Source: Oxalobacteraceae bacterium (GTDB lineage Bacteria; Pseudomonadota; Gammaproteobacteria; Burkholderiales; Burkholderiaceae_D). Taken from it: a DNA stretch of 64,000 nt. Shown in pieces: positions 27,176 to 35,288 of this stretch. Positions within the stretch are counted from its first letter, which is position 1; the number at the start of each line of letters is the position of its first letter. The translations under genes and the position numbers were made by a program. Below the pieces are notes generated by a model. The model saw only the letters and a list, made by a program, of their open reading frames with translations. It did no database searches and was not told the origin of the DNA. The DNA is taken from assembly GCA_030698225.1 (NCBI GenBank), contig JAUYNR010000012.1, positions 1 through 64,000 on the forward strand, read 5' to 3'.

Positions 27176-28294
27176 TCAGGGGCCGAGCAGATTACCGCTG
27201 CGTCGTTCAATCTTGCCGGCGATCTTGGCCAGCTCCATGCCGCGCGTGGCATAGCGGAAAATCACCCGCGAATACATCACGCCGTCGATCGGGCTGGTCA
27301 CCGGATACGCATGGCCGGAGAGCGGGTCGACAATGCTGCAAATCAGGTCGCCCGCCTGCAGCATGTCGCCGGGTTCGGCGAGATACGAAATCACGCCCGA
27401 CTCGCCCGCATAAGCGGTCGCCGAGCCGCTCAACGGCGTCGGCGCACAGGCCGCCGCAGGCGGCGGAGTGGCCGCGCCGACAATCATGCCAGCACCGCAC
27501 AGGTAATGGTAGATGCCCAGCGCATCGGCGCCGGCCAGCTGATCCGACACGTCCTGTTCGCCGCGCAGCTCGACGGTGCTGGCGAAACACGACTGCGGCA
27601 CCGGAAACTGCGCGCCGTAATGCGCGCGCAAGCGCAACCACGGCTTGAACAGCATTTCATCGAAACAGGCGCCGCCGACCGCATCCGCGACCAGGATCAC
27701 GCGCGCGCCAAGGTAACAACCGAGCCGCTCGGCCTCGGCGACATGATCCGACTGCGTATAGATATGCATCACAGCTTCGCAATCGCAATGCAGATCCAGC
27801 ACGATATCGGCATCGTGGGCCAGACGCATCAGTTCGATGCGCATGCCATCGAGCGGCGTGCGGCACTCGGCGGCGTCCAGCAATTGCCGCAGGCCGGCAC
27901 GTATGAGCCGGATGTTACGCTGCGCATCGTCACCCAGCGCATCGGCCAGCAGCACAATCAGCTGCTGCGACAAATCCGGAAAGCCGCGGTTGAAGTTGAC
28001 CCCGCTGGCGAAATCGAAGCGGCCCATCTGGTCATGCATGAAGGTTTGCCCAAGGCCGATCGGGTTCGCCACCGGCACCAGCACGATTTCGCCCTGCAGG
28101 CGGCCTTCGGCTTCGGCCTGCTCCAGCAGCTCTCGCAAATGGTGCAGCACCAGCATCCCGGGCAGTTCATCGGCATGCAGGCTGGCTTGCAGATAGGCCT
28201 TCCTGGCGCCCGGCACCCCGTAATGAAAACTGCTCAGGCTGTATTGGCAATTGGCGCTGCCGAGCGGCAGCGGATGCTGATCGGTGCGCATCAT
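27176..28294 (-). CDS. aotO: AotO-like succinylglutamate desuccinylase/aspartoacylase-family protein
   Basis: A 372-residue member of the AstE/AspA zinc-hydrolase fold. It has an LHADELPG metal motif (H40, E43) and a further His in VLDLHCDCEAV, with a C-terminal beta-barrel-like extension (SPIDGVMYSRVIFRYA). It lies within the transporter operon, overlapping the aotM stop by 4 bases, in the same place as P. aeruginosa aotO. The start at 28294 follows AGAGGTGAA; the second ATG three bases on is equally possible. The metal site looks intact, so a hydrolytic role on an imported amino acid derivative is plausible but unproven. Confidence 0.88.
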   Translation of the reverse strand: MMRTDQHPLPLGSANCQYSLSSFHYGVPGARKAYLQASLHADELPGMLVLHHLRELLEQAEAEGRLQGEIVLVPVANPIGLGQTFMHDQMGRFDFASGVNFNRGFPDLSQQLIVLLADALGDDAQRNIRLIRAGLRQLLDAAECRTPLDGMRIELMRLAHDADIVLDLHCDCEAVMHIYTQSDHVAEAERLGCYLGARVILVADAVGGACFDEMLFKPWLRLRAHYGAQFPVPQSCFASTVELRGEQDVSDQLAGADALGIYHYLCGAGMIVGAATPPPAAACAPTPLSGSATAYAGESGVISYLAEPGDMLQAGDLICSIVDPLSGHAYPVTSPIDGVMYSRVIFRYATRGMELAKIAGKIERRSGNLLGP

Positions 28295-28992
28295 TTCACC
28301 TCTTGCGGGCGCTGATGGGCCAGATAGCGCCATTCGGCATAACGGAAGCCGCGCACCATCAGGTAGGTCAGCATCATGTACACCGCAGCGGCCAGCATGA
28401 ACGCTTCGAACGGCAGGTAATAAGTCGAGTAGATCCGATTGGCCGCGCCGGTCAGATCGAGCAGCGTGATCGTGCTGACCAGCGAGGTTGCATGCAGCAT
28501 CATGATGACTTCGTTCGAGTAGGTCGGCAGGCTGGTGCGCAGCGCGGCCGGCAAAATGATGCGGCGCAAGTTGGTCCAGCGGCTCATGCCGTAGGCATTG
28601 GCGGCCTCGATTTCGCCATATGGCAGGCTGCGTATCGCGCCGGCGAAAATCTCGGTGGTATACCCGACCGTATTGATGGTCAGTGCGGCCACCGCGCAAA
28701 ACATCGGCTCCGACAGCGCAGTCCAGAGAAAGCTCTCGCGCACCGTCTCGAATTGCGACAAGCCGTAATAAATCAGATACATCTGCAGCAATAACGGCGT
28801 GCCGCGCACCACATAGGTGAATGCCCACACCGTCTTGCCGATTATCTTGATGCGCGAATTACGCGCGACCGCCAGCGGTATCGAGAACAGGAAACCGAAC
28901 GCAACGCAGGCAAACGTCAGCTTCACCGTCATCCACAGACCGCCGAGGTACAGAGCGAAAGTCTCCGCCGTCAATAGCGCCTCGAAATTCAT
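28291..28992 (-). CDS. aotM: Basic amino acid ABC transporter permease AotM/HisM-like
   Basis: A 233-residue inner-membrane permease of the HisMQ type. It has several hydrophobic helices and the EAA loop, here GEIEAANAYGMSRWTNLRRIILPAA, that contacts the ATPase. The N-terminal RGTPLLLQMYLIYYG motif is typical of polar amino acid permeases. It overlaps aotQ upstream by 4 bases and aotO downstream by 4, showing tight translational coupling. It pairs with AotQ to form the channel. Confidence 0.93.
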   Translation of the reverse strand: MNFEALLTAETFALYLGGLWMTVKLTFACVAFGFLFSIPLAVARNSRIKIIGKTVWAFTYVVRGTPLLLQMYLIYYGLSQFETVRESFLWTALSEPMFCAVAALTINTVGYTTEIFAGAIRSLPYGEIEAANAYGMSRWTNLRRIILPAALRTSLPTYSNEVIMMLHATSLVSTITLLDLTGAANRIYSTYYLPFEAFMLAAAVYMMLTYLMVRGFRYAEWRYLAHQRPQEVK

Positions 28993-29681
28993 ACGTGACT
29001 CCCGTAACGCACGCCGGCCGAATACTTGCGTTCGACCCGCCGCAGCAGGTACAGCGAGACCGACGTGATCAATAAATACAGCAGGCCGGCGAACAGCAGC
29101 CAGGTGAACGGCTGGCGCGAACCGGCGCCGGCTTCCTTGGCGCGGTACATCACGTCCTGCAAGCCGATCACCGACACCAGTGCGGTTGCCTTCGACAGTA
29201 CCAGCCAGTTATTGGTGAAGCCGGGCAGCGCGAAGCGCACCATCTGCGGAAACAGGATCCGCGTGGTGACCTTGAAACGGGTCATACCGAAAGCGCGTCC
29301 GGCCTCGACCTGGCCGCGCGGCACGGCCAGCAACGCGCCCCGGAACGTTTCCATGAAATACGCGCCGTAGATGAAACCCAGCGTAATGACGCCGGCGGTA
29401 AATTGGTTGAGCTCCAGATGCATGCTCATATCCAGCGACTCAAGCACATTGTTAATGGCGATCTGGCCGCCGTAAAACAGCATCAGCATCAACAGCAAAT
29501 CCGGTATGCCGCGGATGACAACCGCGTACAGCCGCGTGAATTCGCGCAGGAAACGCTGCTCCGAGGTCGCCATCAGCGCGCAGACCAGGCCGATCACGGT
29601 CGCAATAAACAGCGAAAGTAGTGCAATTTCAAGCGTAGTCGCAAAGCCGCGCAAAATATGCCCTGCATATCCTTGGAACAT
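28989..29681 (-). CDS. aotQ: Basic amino acid ABC transporter permease AotQ/HisQ-like
   Basis: A 230-residue permease with the RGIPDLLLMLMLFYGG motif and the EAA-loop sequence GQVEAGRAFGMTRFKVTTRILFPQ. The start is set at the ATG at 29681 (MFQGYAGHILRG), preceded by GAGTGG. A TTG five codons upstream is in frame but has no ribosome-binding sequence. It overlaps aotM by 4 bases. An intercistronic terminator-like hairpin separates it from the binding-protein gene, fitting the usual excess of binding protein over permease. Confidence 0.92.
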   Translation of the reverse strand: MFQGYAGHILRGFATTLEIALLSLFIATVIGLVCALMATSEQRFLREFTRLYAVVIRGIPDLLLMLMLFYGGQIAINNVLESLDMSMHLELNQFTAGVITLGFIYGAYFMETFRGALLAVPRGQVEAGRAFGMTRFKVTTRILFPQMVRFALPGFTNNWLVLSKATALVSVIGLQDVMYRAKEAGAGSRQPFTWLLFAGLLYLLITSVSLYLLRRVERKYSAGVRYGSHV

Positions 29682-29710
29682 AAGTGGTCCACTCAATAGG
29701 GTTCGAAATC

Positions 29711-29770
29711 AAAAAAACCCGATGCACGCCAGTGCCGGCAAGCGGCAACGCACAGATGGCGGGCATCGGG
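29711..29770 (-). terminator. Intercistronic terminator/attenuator after the downstream aotJ copy
   Basis: On the minus strand, CCCGATGC (29770-29763) pairs with GCATCGGG (29725-29718), followed by seven T residues. It stands between the binding-protein gene and aotQ and could partly terminate transcription there. Confidence 0.7.
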
Positions 29771-29799
29771 CAGCAGCGCATTACAGCTTACTTGTCTGC

Positions 29800-30573
29800 T
29801 TACTTACCGTAGACATCGAAATCGAAATACTTGCCGGCAATCTTCTGGTAAGTGCCGTTGGCGTGAATCGCCTTGATGGCGACATTGATCTGCTCCTTGA
29901 GCTTGGCATCCTGCTTGCGCAAGGCAGCGCCGGTGCCCACCTTGAAGCTCGGATCGTCCAGATCGGCGCCGACCAGTTCGAACGGCTTGCCTTCCGGCTT
30001 GTTGAGCAGCCCGGCCTTGACTTCGACGATGTCGGCAACCAGCGCGTCGAGACGGCCGGATGCCATGTCCAGATAGGAATCCTGGGTACTGCCGTAGCCG
30101 ACCACGGTGGCGCCGGCCTTGGCGAACACCTTGTTGGCGTAGGATTCCTGGGTCGAACCCTTGAGCACGCCGATTTTCTTGCCTTTCAGCGATGCCTTTG
30201 ATCCATCGATGCCGCTGCCGCGCTTGACGATTACGCGCGATGGCGTGTTATAGATCTTGTCGGAGAAACTGACCGCCTTCTTGCGCTCGTCGGTCATCGA
30301 CATCGACGAAATGATCACGTCGTATTTCTTGGCCAGCAGCGAAGGAATGATGCCTTCCCAGGATTGGTCGAAAAACACGCATTTCATTTTCATTTCGGCG
30401 CACAAGGCATTCGCGATGTCGACTTCAAAACCGACCAGCTTGCCGTCCGGCGTCTTGTACTCGAACGGCTCGTAGGTCGGATCCTGCCCGACGCGCAATT
30501 CCTTCATGCCGGCGGCCTGCACCGATACCGCGAACGACAGGCCGACGATGGCCGCTAGATGCTTCAGTTTCAT
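29800..30573 (-). CDS. aotJ: Basic amino acid-binding periplasmic protein, downstream copy
   Basis: A 257-residue solute-binding protein (SBP_bac_3). The signal peptide is at residues 1-21 (ending VQAA), followed by LRVGQDPTYEPFEYKTPDGKL, GFEVDIANALC and the ISSMSMTDERKK ligand-pocket segment typical of lysine/arginine/ornithine-binding proteins. It differs from the neighbouring copy at about 16 of 257 residues by my count, mostly in the signal peptide and the surface-exposed C-terminal third. It heads the aotQMOP run. The ATG at 30573 follows AGGAGC. Confidence 0.93.
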   Translation of the reverse strand: MKLKHLAAIVGLSFAVSVQAAGMKELRVGQDPTYEPFEYKTPDGKLVGFEVDIANALCAEMKMKCVFFDQSWEGIIPSLLAKKYDVIISSMSMTDERKKAVSFSDKIYNTPSRVIVKRGSGIDGSKASLKGKKIGVLKGSTQESYANKVFAKAGATVVGYGSTQDSYLDMASGRLDALVADIVEVKAGLLNKPEGKPFELVGADLDDPSFKVGTGAALRKQDAKLKEQINVAIKAIHANGTYQKIAGKYFDFDVYGK

Positions 30574-30927
30574 TGATGCTCCTCTTAGATATGGACATTC
30601 GAACTGCACACAGGAATGCATGCAGCCTTGACCTGGCTTGCGCTACGGATTGACGCAAGCAAGGCTCCAATACACCGTCTTCTTTAAATTTGGCCACTAG
30701 CCTGTTCAGCGGTGCTATTTGATTTAAATTATACGAAGCTCACCCCAGATAATCTTTTGAAATAGCGACAGAAAATTTCAAATTCATCGAAAGCAAACCC
30801 GCCCGTTCAGCGCAGGTTTGCAAGATAGGGGGAATGTACTCTGGCGAAAGGCCGGCATCCGCGCTGGCAGCGGGCCGGCAATGCCTGTTCTGCATCCGGT
30901 TCAGCGCGATGCAATCAGCTGTGCTGC
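30574..30927 (-). promoter_or_regulatory. Duplicated upstream region of the downstream aotJ copy
   Basis: The first 140 or so bases upstream of this copy resemble the same interval upstream of the other copy, with shared blocks around TGCATGCAG, GCTTGCG and CGGATTG. The duplication therefore included the promoter region. The remainder, nearest 30928, holds GC-rich short inverted sequences but no clear T-tailed terminator. Confidence 0.6.
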
Positions 30928-31701
30928 TTACTTGCCGTAGACATCGAAGTCGAAATACTTGTCGGCAATCTTCTGGTAAGTACCGTTGGCCCGGATCGCC
31001 TTGATGGCGACATTGATCTGGTCCCGAAGCTTGGTGTCGGTCTTGCGCAAGGCAGCGCCAGTGCCCACCTTGAAGGACGGATCCTCCAGATCGGCGCCGA
31101 CCAGTTCAAACGGCTTGCCTTCCGGCTTGTTGAGCAGCCCGGCCTTGACTTCGACGATGTCGGCAACCAGCGCGTCGAGGCGGCCGGATGCCATGTCCAG
31201 ATAGGAATCCTGAGTATTGCCATAGCCGACCACGGTGGCCCCCGCCTTGGCAAACACCTTGTTTGCATAGGTTTCCTGGGTGGAGCCCTTGAGCACGCCG
31301 ATTTTCTTGCCTTTCAGCGATGCCGGCGAGCCGTCGATGCCGCTGCCGCGCTTGACGATCACGCGCGATGGCGTGTTATAGATCTTGTCGGAAAAGATGA
31401 CCACTTTCTTGCGCTCGGCGGTCATCGACATCGAGGAAATGATCACATCGTATTTCTTGGCCAGCAGCGAAGGAATGATGCCTTCCCAGGACTGGTCGAA
31501 AAACACGCATTTCATTTTCATTTCGGCACACAGCGCATTCGCGATGTCGACTTCAAAACCGACCAGCTTGCCGTCCGGCGTCTTGTACTCGAACGGCTCG
31601 TAGGTCGGATCCTGCCCGACGCGCAATTCCTTCATGTCGGCGGCCTGCACCGATACCGCAAACGACAGGCCGATGATGGCCACTAGATGTTTCAGTTTCA
31701 T
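30928..31701 (-). CDS. aotJ: Basic amino acid-binding periplasmic protein, upstream copy
   Basis: A 257-residue tandem paralogue of the preceding binding protein, about 94% identical by my count. It has the same signal peptide, the same pocket motifs and the same C-terminal KYFDFDVYGK. Substitutions include K126 to P, S102 to I and D95 to A, and several in the stretch RKTDTKLRDQIN. Some of these lie near the second lobe and could shift ligand preference. It has its own upstream region, homologous to that of the other copy, so the two can be regulated separately. It is the most upstream gene of the aot cluster. Confidence 0.92.
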   Translation of the reverse strand: MKLKHLVAIIGLSFAVSVQAADMKELRVGQDPTYEPFEYKTPDGKLVGFEVDIANALCAEMKMKCVFFDQSWEGIIPSLLAKKYDVIISSMSMTAERKKVVIFSDKIYNTPSRVIVKRGSGIDGSPASLKGKKIGVLKGSTQETYANKVFAKAGATVVGYGNTQDSYLDMASGRLDALVADIVEVKAGLLNKPEGKPFELVGADLEDPSFKVGTGAALRKTDTKLRDQINVAIKAIRANGTYQKIADKYFDFDVYGK

Positions 31702-32065
31702 TGATGCCCCTTCTGGTAAGTGGACTATTCCGACTGCAGGCAAAATTGCATGCAGTACGACTGCGCTTGCGTTCCGGATTGGTGCGCAACCGCGTCTCCA
31801 AAGTTTTTTGAATTTGACAACAAACCTTGTTTAATGGTCTTCGCAAGATTACTCCGACCAAAAGCGAACGATACCAAATTTTATGATCCACATGAGAAGA
31901 ATATCGAGCAATCGGATGATTGGAACGTTGAATCGACTTCATAACACTCGACAAACAGAGATGCCGCCCAAACCGCGGCGGCATCTCTGTTTTTAAAGGG
32001 CGCAGTGCACCCGGTGACGATGCAAGAACAAGAAAATATGCTTGCCGCCTCCTTGCCTTGCGTCC
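31702..32065 (-). promoter_or_regulatory. Upstream region of aotJ and 3' region of the DUF3494 gene
   Basis: A 364-base non-coding stretch. The part next to 31701 is homologous to the upstream region of the other aotJ copy and must hold its promoter. The right end holds the terminator at 31954-31994. I see no ORF worth calling. Confidence 0.5.
31954..31994. terminator. Terminator downstream of the DUF3494 gene
   Basis: Perfect 15-base arms AACAGAGATGCCGCC / GGCGGCATCTCTGTT around an 8-base loop. A T-run lies on the plus side and TTTG on the minus side. It sits about 75 bases past the stop of the minus-strand DUF3494 gene, the only gene nearby that it could terminate. Confidence 0.75.
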
Positions 32066-33259
32066 TTACCGGGCAGGCTGTGTGACTGCGTTCTGATCGA
32101 GAGTTACCGCAGTCTGCGCCAGCAGTCTGCCGTTCGCCGATGCACCAGTCTGCATTGCGATCAATGTTTTGGACAGAATGATTCCCTCAAAGTGTGCGGT
32201 CGCTCCAATCACCACCGCGCCTGCGGGCTGCCAGAAGATGTTCTTGGCCAGTGCGCCGCCTGCCAGCGTCACATTCGTAGCGGCGGCCTGGGTAATGTTT
32301 CCGGCAATCTGGAAGATCCAGACGTCGTCTGGGCCACCAGAGAGAGTGACATCCGTTGATATTGAAACACCGGTACCCCATTTGTAGAGGCCGGGAGCCA
32401 GTGTTTTCCCGCCAATCGCTCCGCTGCCCAGTTCGGTAAAATTGGGCAAAGTTCGTCCGGCAGCGTCGGCGTACCCGATCTCCATATCGCCAATGGCGGT
32501 GGTCATGGTGGTTGGAATAGGCGCCGCATAGTCGGCTGCGTAAATCTTTCCGACCACTTGCGCGGAGGTCGAGAATGTGTTCGAGCTATCCGCCGTCTCT
32601 GAAAATCCTGTGATCGCAGTGTGTGCGATCGGGCTCACGCCGATATCACCGGTCAATACCGAGCTTGGGACGGTGGAGATTCCTGTTTTTGACAGAATCA
32701 CGAAATTCCCGGCGGTTCCAAGGCCAACCGGCGCCTGAGCGGTAAACGCGATGGCCCTGGTCGTGAAGCTCCAGACAACGGGATTCGCCATGGCCGTGCC
32801 ACCGGCGTTGCTGGCAGCGGTGGTGATGGTGGCGGTATAGCTGGTATTCGGGTGCAGAGCGGAAGCGGTTGGCGTGAAGGTTGCCACCGTGTTTGCGGCA
32901 TTCATGGCGACGCTGCCGGGTACGTTGTTGCCGTTTGTCTCCTTGAGCGTGAAAGTGAGCAGCGTTCCGGCCGGGAACGAGCTGATCGTCGCCGGATCCA
33001 TCGGCTGGCTGAAGCTTGCGCTGACAGCGGTGCCGGTCACGATATTATTGCTGCTATTGGTGCTGGTCGGCACATTCGTGGCGTTGTTGCTTGGATTCGA
33101 CGAAATCACAGTGGGTGCGCCTGCGACAACGGTAGTGCCCGCGAGTAAGCTTGCGTTTGCGCTGCCGTCTGAACCACCTCCGCATCCGGCCACAAAAGCG
33201 GTCAGCAGCAATGCGGTTATCCATGCCAGTGGTTTGAATAAGCGTTCGAATCTGTTCAT
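32066..33259 (-). CDS. DUF3494 ice-binding-like lipoprotein with N-terminal Big_5-like domain
   Basis: A 397-residue exported lipoprotein. The signal segment ends in the lipobox FVAGC (Cys about residue 27). An Ig-like/Big_5 domain follows (PTVISSNPSNNATNVP, then SFSQPMDPATI, ending VVWSFTT), then a DUF3494 beta-solenoid domain (FVILSKTGISTVPSSVLTGDIGVSP, PGLYKWGTGVSIS, DDVWIFQIAGNI, FWQPAGAVVIGATAHFEGIIL). Some DUF3494 proteins bind ice, but many do not, so an adhesin role is equally possible. The ATG at 33259 has AGAGGGA at six bases; an ATG two codons earlier is too close to it. Codon use looks similar to neighbours but the gene lies in an accessory interval. Confidence 0.85.
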   Translation of the reverse strand: MNRFERLFKPLAWITALLLTAFVAGCGGGSDGSANASLLAGTTVVAGAPTVISSNPSNNATNVPTSTNSSNNIVTGTAVSASFSQPMDPATISSFPAGTLLTFTLKETNGNNVPGSVAMNAANTVATFTPTASALHPNTSYTATITTAASNAGGTAMANPVVWSFTTRAIAFTAQAPVGLGTAGNFVILSKTGISTVPSSVLTGDIGVSPIAHTAITGFSETADSSNTFSTSAQVVGKIYAADYAAPIPTTMTTAIGDMEIGYADAAGRTLPNFTELGSGAIGGKTLAPGLYKWGTGVSISTDVTLSGGPDDVWIFQIAGNITQAAATNVTLAGGALAKNIFWQPAGAVVIGATAHFEGIILSKTLIAMQTGASANGRLLAQTAVTLDQNAVTQPAR

Positions 33260-33896
33260 TTTCATTCCCTCTACTTTTGAACCCGCAAGATGCGGGTGGT
33301 TGGCCGAGCCCCTGCGGGTGCGACCCGTGCTGCGCTGTATCAAGTTTTCGCCGTTGACATGCTTCACGACGATGGCGAATACCCGGCCTGGTCCTGGTTT
33401 TTCCGGGTCAAAATCGGATCAACTGGCACCGAGGCCGTTGGTCGCTGACAGAGTTGAATTTTCAGAGAAAACAGTCAGGCTAAATAACCGACCGTGAAAT
33501 GCGTCACCATTTCCAAACTGCAAGGTAATCGCACTATAAAGTTTCCAAAATGGAACTATTTAAGCGTGCGAAGGGAGACTCGTGGCGTCTACTCTGACGA
33601 TGATTATATGCGGACAGCATGGTCCGCCCATCTATTGGATATGCATTCAGGGAATGCAGGCGTCGGTTGTGGCCATTCTGCAACAGACAAAATTCACTGA
33701 AAGACTGGCCTTCAGCTTGCTTCGGGGCCGGCGCTCGCAACCGAACCATGGGTCAGAACTGGTACCGCTACGGCAAACCCGGGTCGCGCTCAGATCCGGC
33801 GGCGACAGGCGGTCGCTATATTGCCGTCGAGAAATGCTACCAGAAGGTGAATTTGGTTCGGAAATCCGGCGCCTGTAAGGTTGGCAGCATCCCACC
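33260..33896. other. Non-coding interval with 5' leader hairpin and astB relic
   Basis: 637 bases with no credible gene. Next to the DUF3494 start there is a leader hairpin, ACCCGCA-AGA-TGCGGGT (33281-33297). The middle is featureless. From about 33669 it carries sequence homologous to the astB downstream region and 3' end (see the next entry). Short plus-strand reading frames here run through the relic and are not believed. Confidence 0.6.
33751..33828 (-). pseudogene. Decayed fragment of the astB 3' end
   Basis: The sequence aligns with 37180-37305, the end of the intact astB. GGTCAGAACTGGTAC is identical at the stop-codon end, TCGCGCTCAG is identical next, then 48 bases are missing, then ATCC and GCGGCGACAG match and a GGTCGC block follows. 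In one minus frame the peptide YSDRLSPPDL matches [10 protein letters not shown] of AstB. It is in the same orientation as astB. Weaker similarity continues on the astB-downstream side (33669-33720 with 37084-37131). It is a relic and is not expressed as a protein. Confidence 0.7.
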
Positions 33897-34364
33897 TTAA
33901 ATACGGGAGAATGCGGAACTATGCAGATCCTGCACCCTGCGAAATTGCACGAGGGTGTCAATGAGGTTTCGTAACTCTTCGAACGATTGATCCGCACCGA
34001 ACTGATTCGTCCAGCGGTACAAATCTATGAAGCCATCGCCACCCAATGATCTGGAAGCGATATCGAATGCTTCATGTGACGCTCCTTCCAATTCACCATC
34101 CAGACATTTTATGCACACAAAAGCGATGCGTTTTGCGGGATTGGAAGATTTACAATGGCGCAGCAGATTAAACATCTGACCATCATCGAAGTTGACTCCC
34201 GCGATAATCACATCAATTGCGTCATTCAGCGCAGTCTTAGCCTTCGCCATAGAGTCGCAAAAAACAAGATCAAAGTCCCTTCCAAGCGCCTTGGATAACA
34301 AAGGAAGGGCTCCGCACGAAACGGCGGTCAGGACGCGCAATGGCTTTCGATTGAGAAGAGGCAT
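33897..34364 (-). CDS. Degenerate receiver-like protein
   Basis: A 155-residue protein with the length and strand/helix rhythm of a CheY-type receiver: LRVLTAVSCGALP, DLVFCDS, DVIIAGVNFDDGQMFNLLRHC, RIAFVCIKC. At the position expected for the phospho-accepting Asp (end of the third strand) the sequence reads IIAGVNF, so that Asp is absent. An output domain is also missing. It may be a pseudo-receiver or an unrelated alpha/beta protein. It has a weak ribosome-binding site and no operon partner. Codon use is poorer in G+C third positions than in flanking housekeeping genes, consistent with acquired DNA. Confidence 0.55.
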   Translation of the reverse strand: MPLLNRKPLRVLTAVSCGALPLLSKALGRDFDLVFCDSMAKAKTALNDAIDVIIAGVNFDDGQMFNLLRHCKSSNPAKRIAFVCIKCLDGELEGASHEAFDIASRSLGGDGFIDLYRWTNQFGADQSFEELRNLIDTLVQFRRVQDLHSSAFSRI

Positions 34365-34620
34365 ATCCGATTGGTGTAATAGTGAAGGAGCGGTGCAAGA
34401 ATAATATAGGAATTAAAGACGGTCGGTTCGGTAACGCACGCAGTTTGCCAACATAAGTGCATTGCACAAGACGTCCGCCATAGTTAATTCAATAAGTAAA
34501 ATTATGGCAGCTCCAAAATCGAACAATGAGCACTCGTTTATCGCGGACAGAGCCTGAAAATCGCAACCTGCATGTTATTGCACCGCTTGCGGTCGAACGG
34601 CAAATGGTAAACTCGGAAGG

Positions 34621-35133
34621 ATGAAAACAATTTTCTCTTTGATACTGCTCTTTCTGGCAGTAACGACTTCCGCTGCATTCGCGAAAACCCCTGATGAAGT
34701 CGACGTCGGTAGTATTCTGCGCGAAGCACAGATGCAGGGGCTTTCCGGACCCTCTAGAAGGCTTTCGGAATTCCGCGGCAAGCCACTGGTCATCAATGTA
34801 TGGGCCAGTTGGTGCGGCCCTTGCCGACAAGAAATGGGATCACTGGAAAGGCTCTCGCGCCGCTACGGGGGAAAGCAGTTTAATGTGATAGGCATATCAA
34901 CCGATGACTACAGAGACCGCGCCACGGCATTCCTGCAAAAATCCAACATTACATTCAGTAACTTCATCGATAGCAAGTTATTCATGGAAAACATGCTGGG
35001 AGCCGACCGGATTCCGTTAACGCTGCTGATTGATGCGCAGGGTCGGGTGCTTGGCAAATTCTATGGCACCAAGGAATGGGATAGCCCTGAAGCATTGGAA
35101 GTGATCGCAAAAAAATTTCGTATCAGGCTGTGA
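34621..35133 (+). CDS. TlpA-like periplasmic thioredoxin
   Basis: A 170-residue thioredoxin-fold protein. A signal peptide (residues 1-21, ending AAFA) is followed by a thioredoxin domain with the active site WASWCGPCRQE (C65, C68) and a cis-Pro region DRIPLTLLIDAQG. It is a TlpA/ResA-type reductant expected in the periplasm. GGAAGG abuts the ATG with no spacer, which is unusual; the signal peptide nonetheless argues for this start. It lies 155 bases upstream of the YadGH-type exporter genes in the same direction. A functional link is not evident. Confidence 0.85.
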   Translation: MKTIFSLILLFLAVTTSAAFAKTPDEVDVGSILREAQMQGLSGPSRRLSEFRGKPLVINVWASWCGPCRQEMGSLERLSRRYGGKQFNVIGISTDDYRDRATAFLQKSNITFSNFIDSKLFMENMLGADRIPLTLLIDAQGRVLGKFYGTKEWDSPEALEVIAKKFRIRL

Positions 35134-35288
35134 CTTGCCGGATTTCTCGGCAGCCAGACCGGATGCGCTAAAGCAAGTCAAAGCGATCGAACTATCATCG
35201 AATGGCCTTCTATTACCCAGATCCCGAACAGTATCCCGCCCTCTACACAGCAGATGTGTCACCTGCATTTACTAAGTCTGATCGGCTC

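Noticed and set aside
33300-33360. Possible cyclic-di-GMP riboswitch before the DUF3494 gene
   Set aside because: The leader has GC-rich hairpins but lacks the conserved core sequences of GEMM-type switches.
33619-33900. A 93-codon plus-strand frame
   Set aside because: It runs antisense through the astB relic, has no ribosome-binding site, and shows no protein-like pattern.
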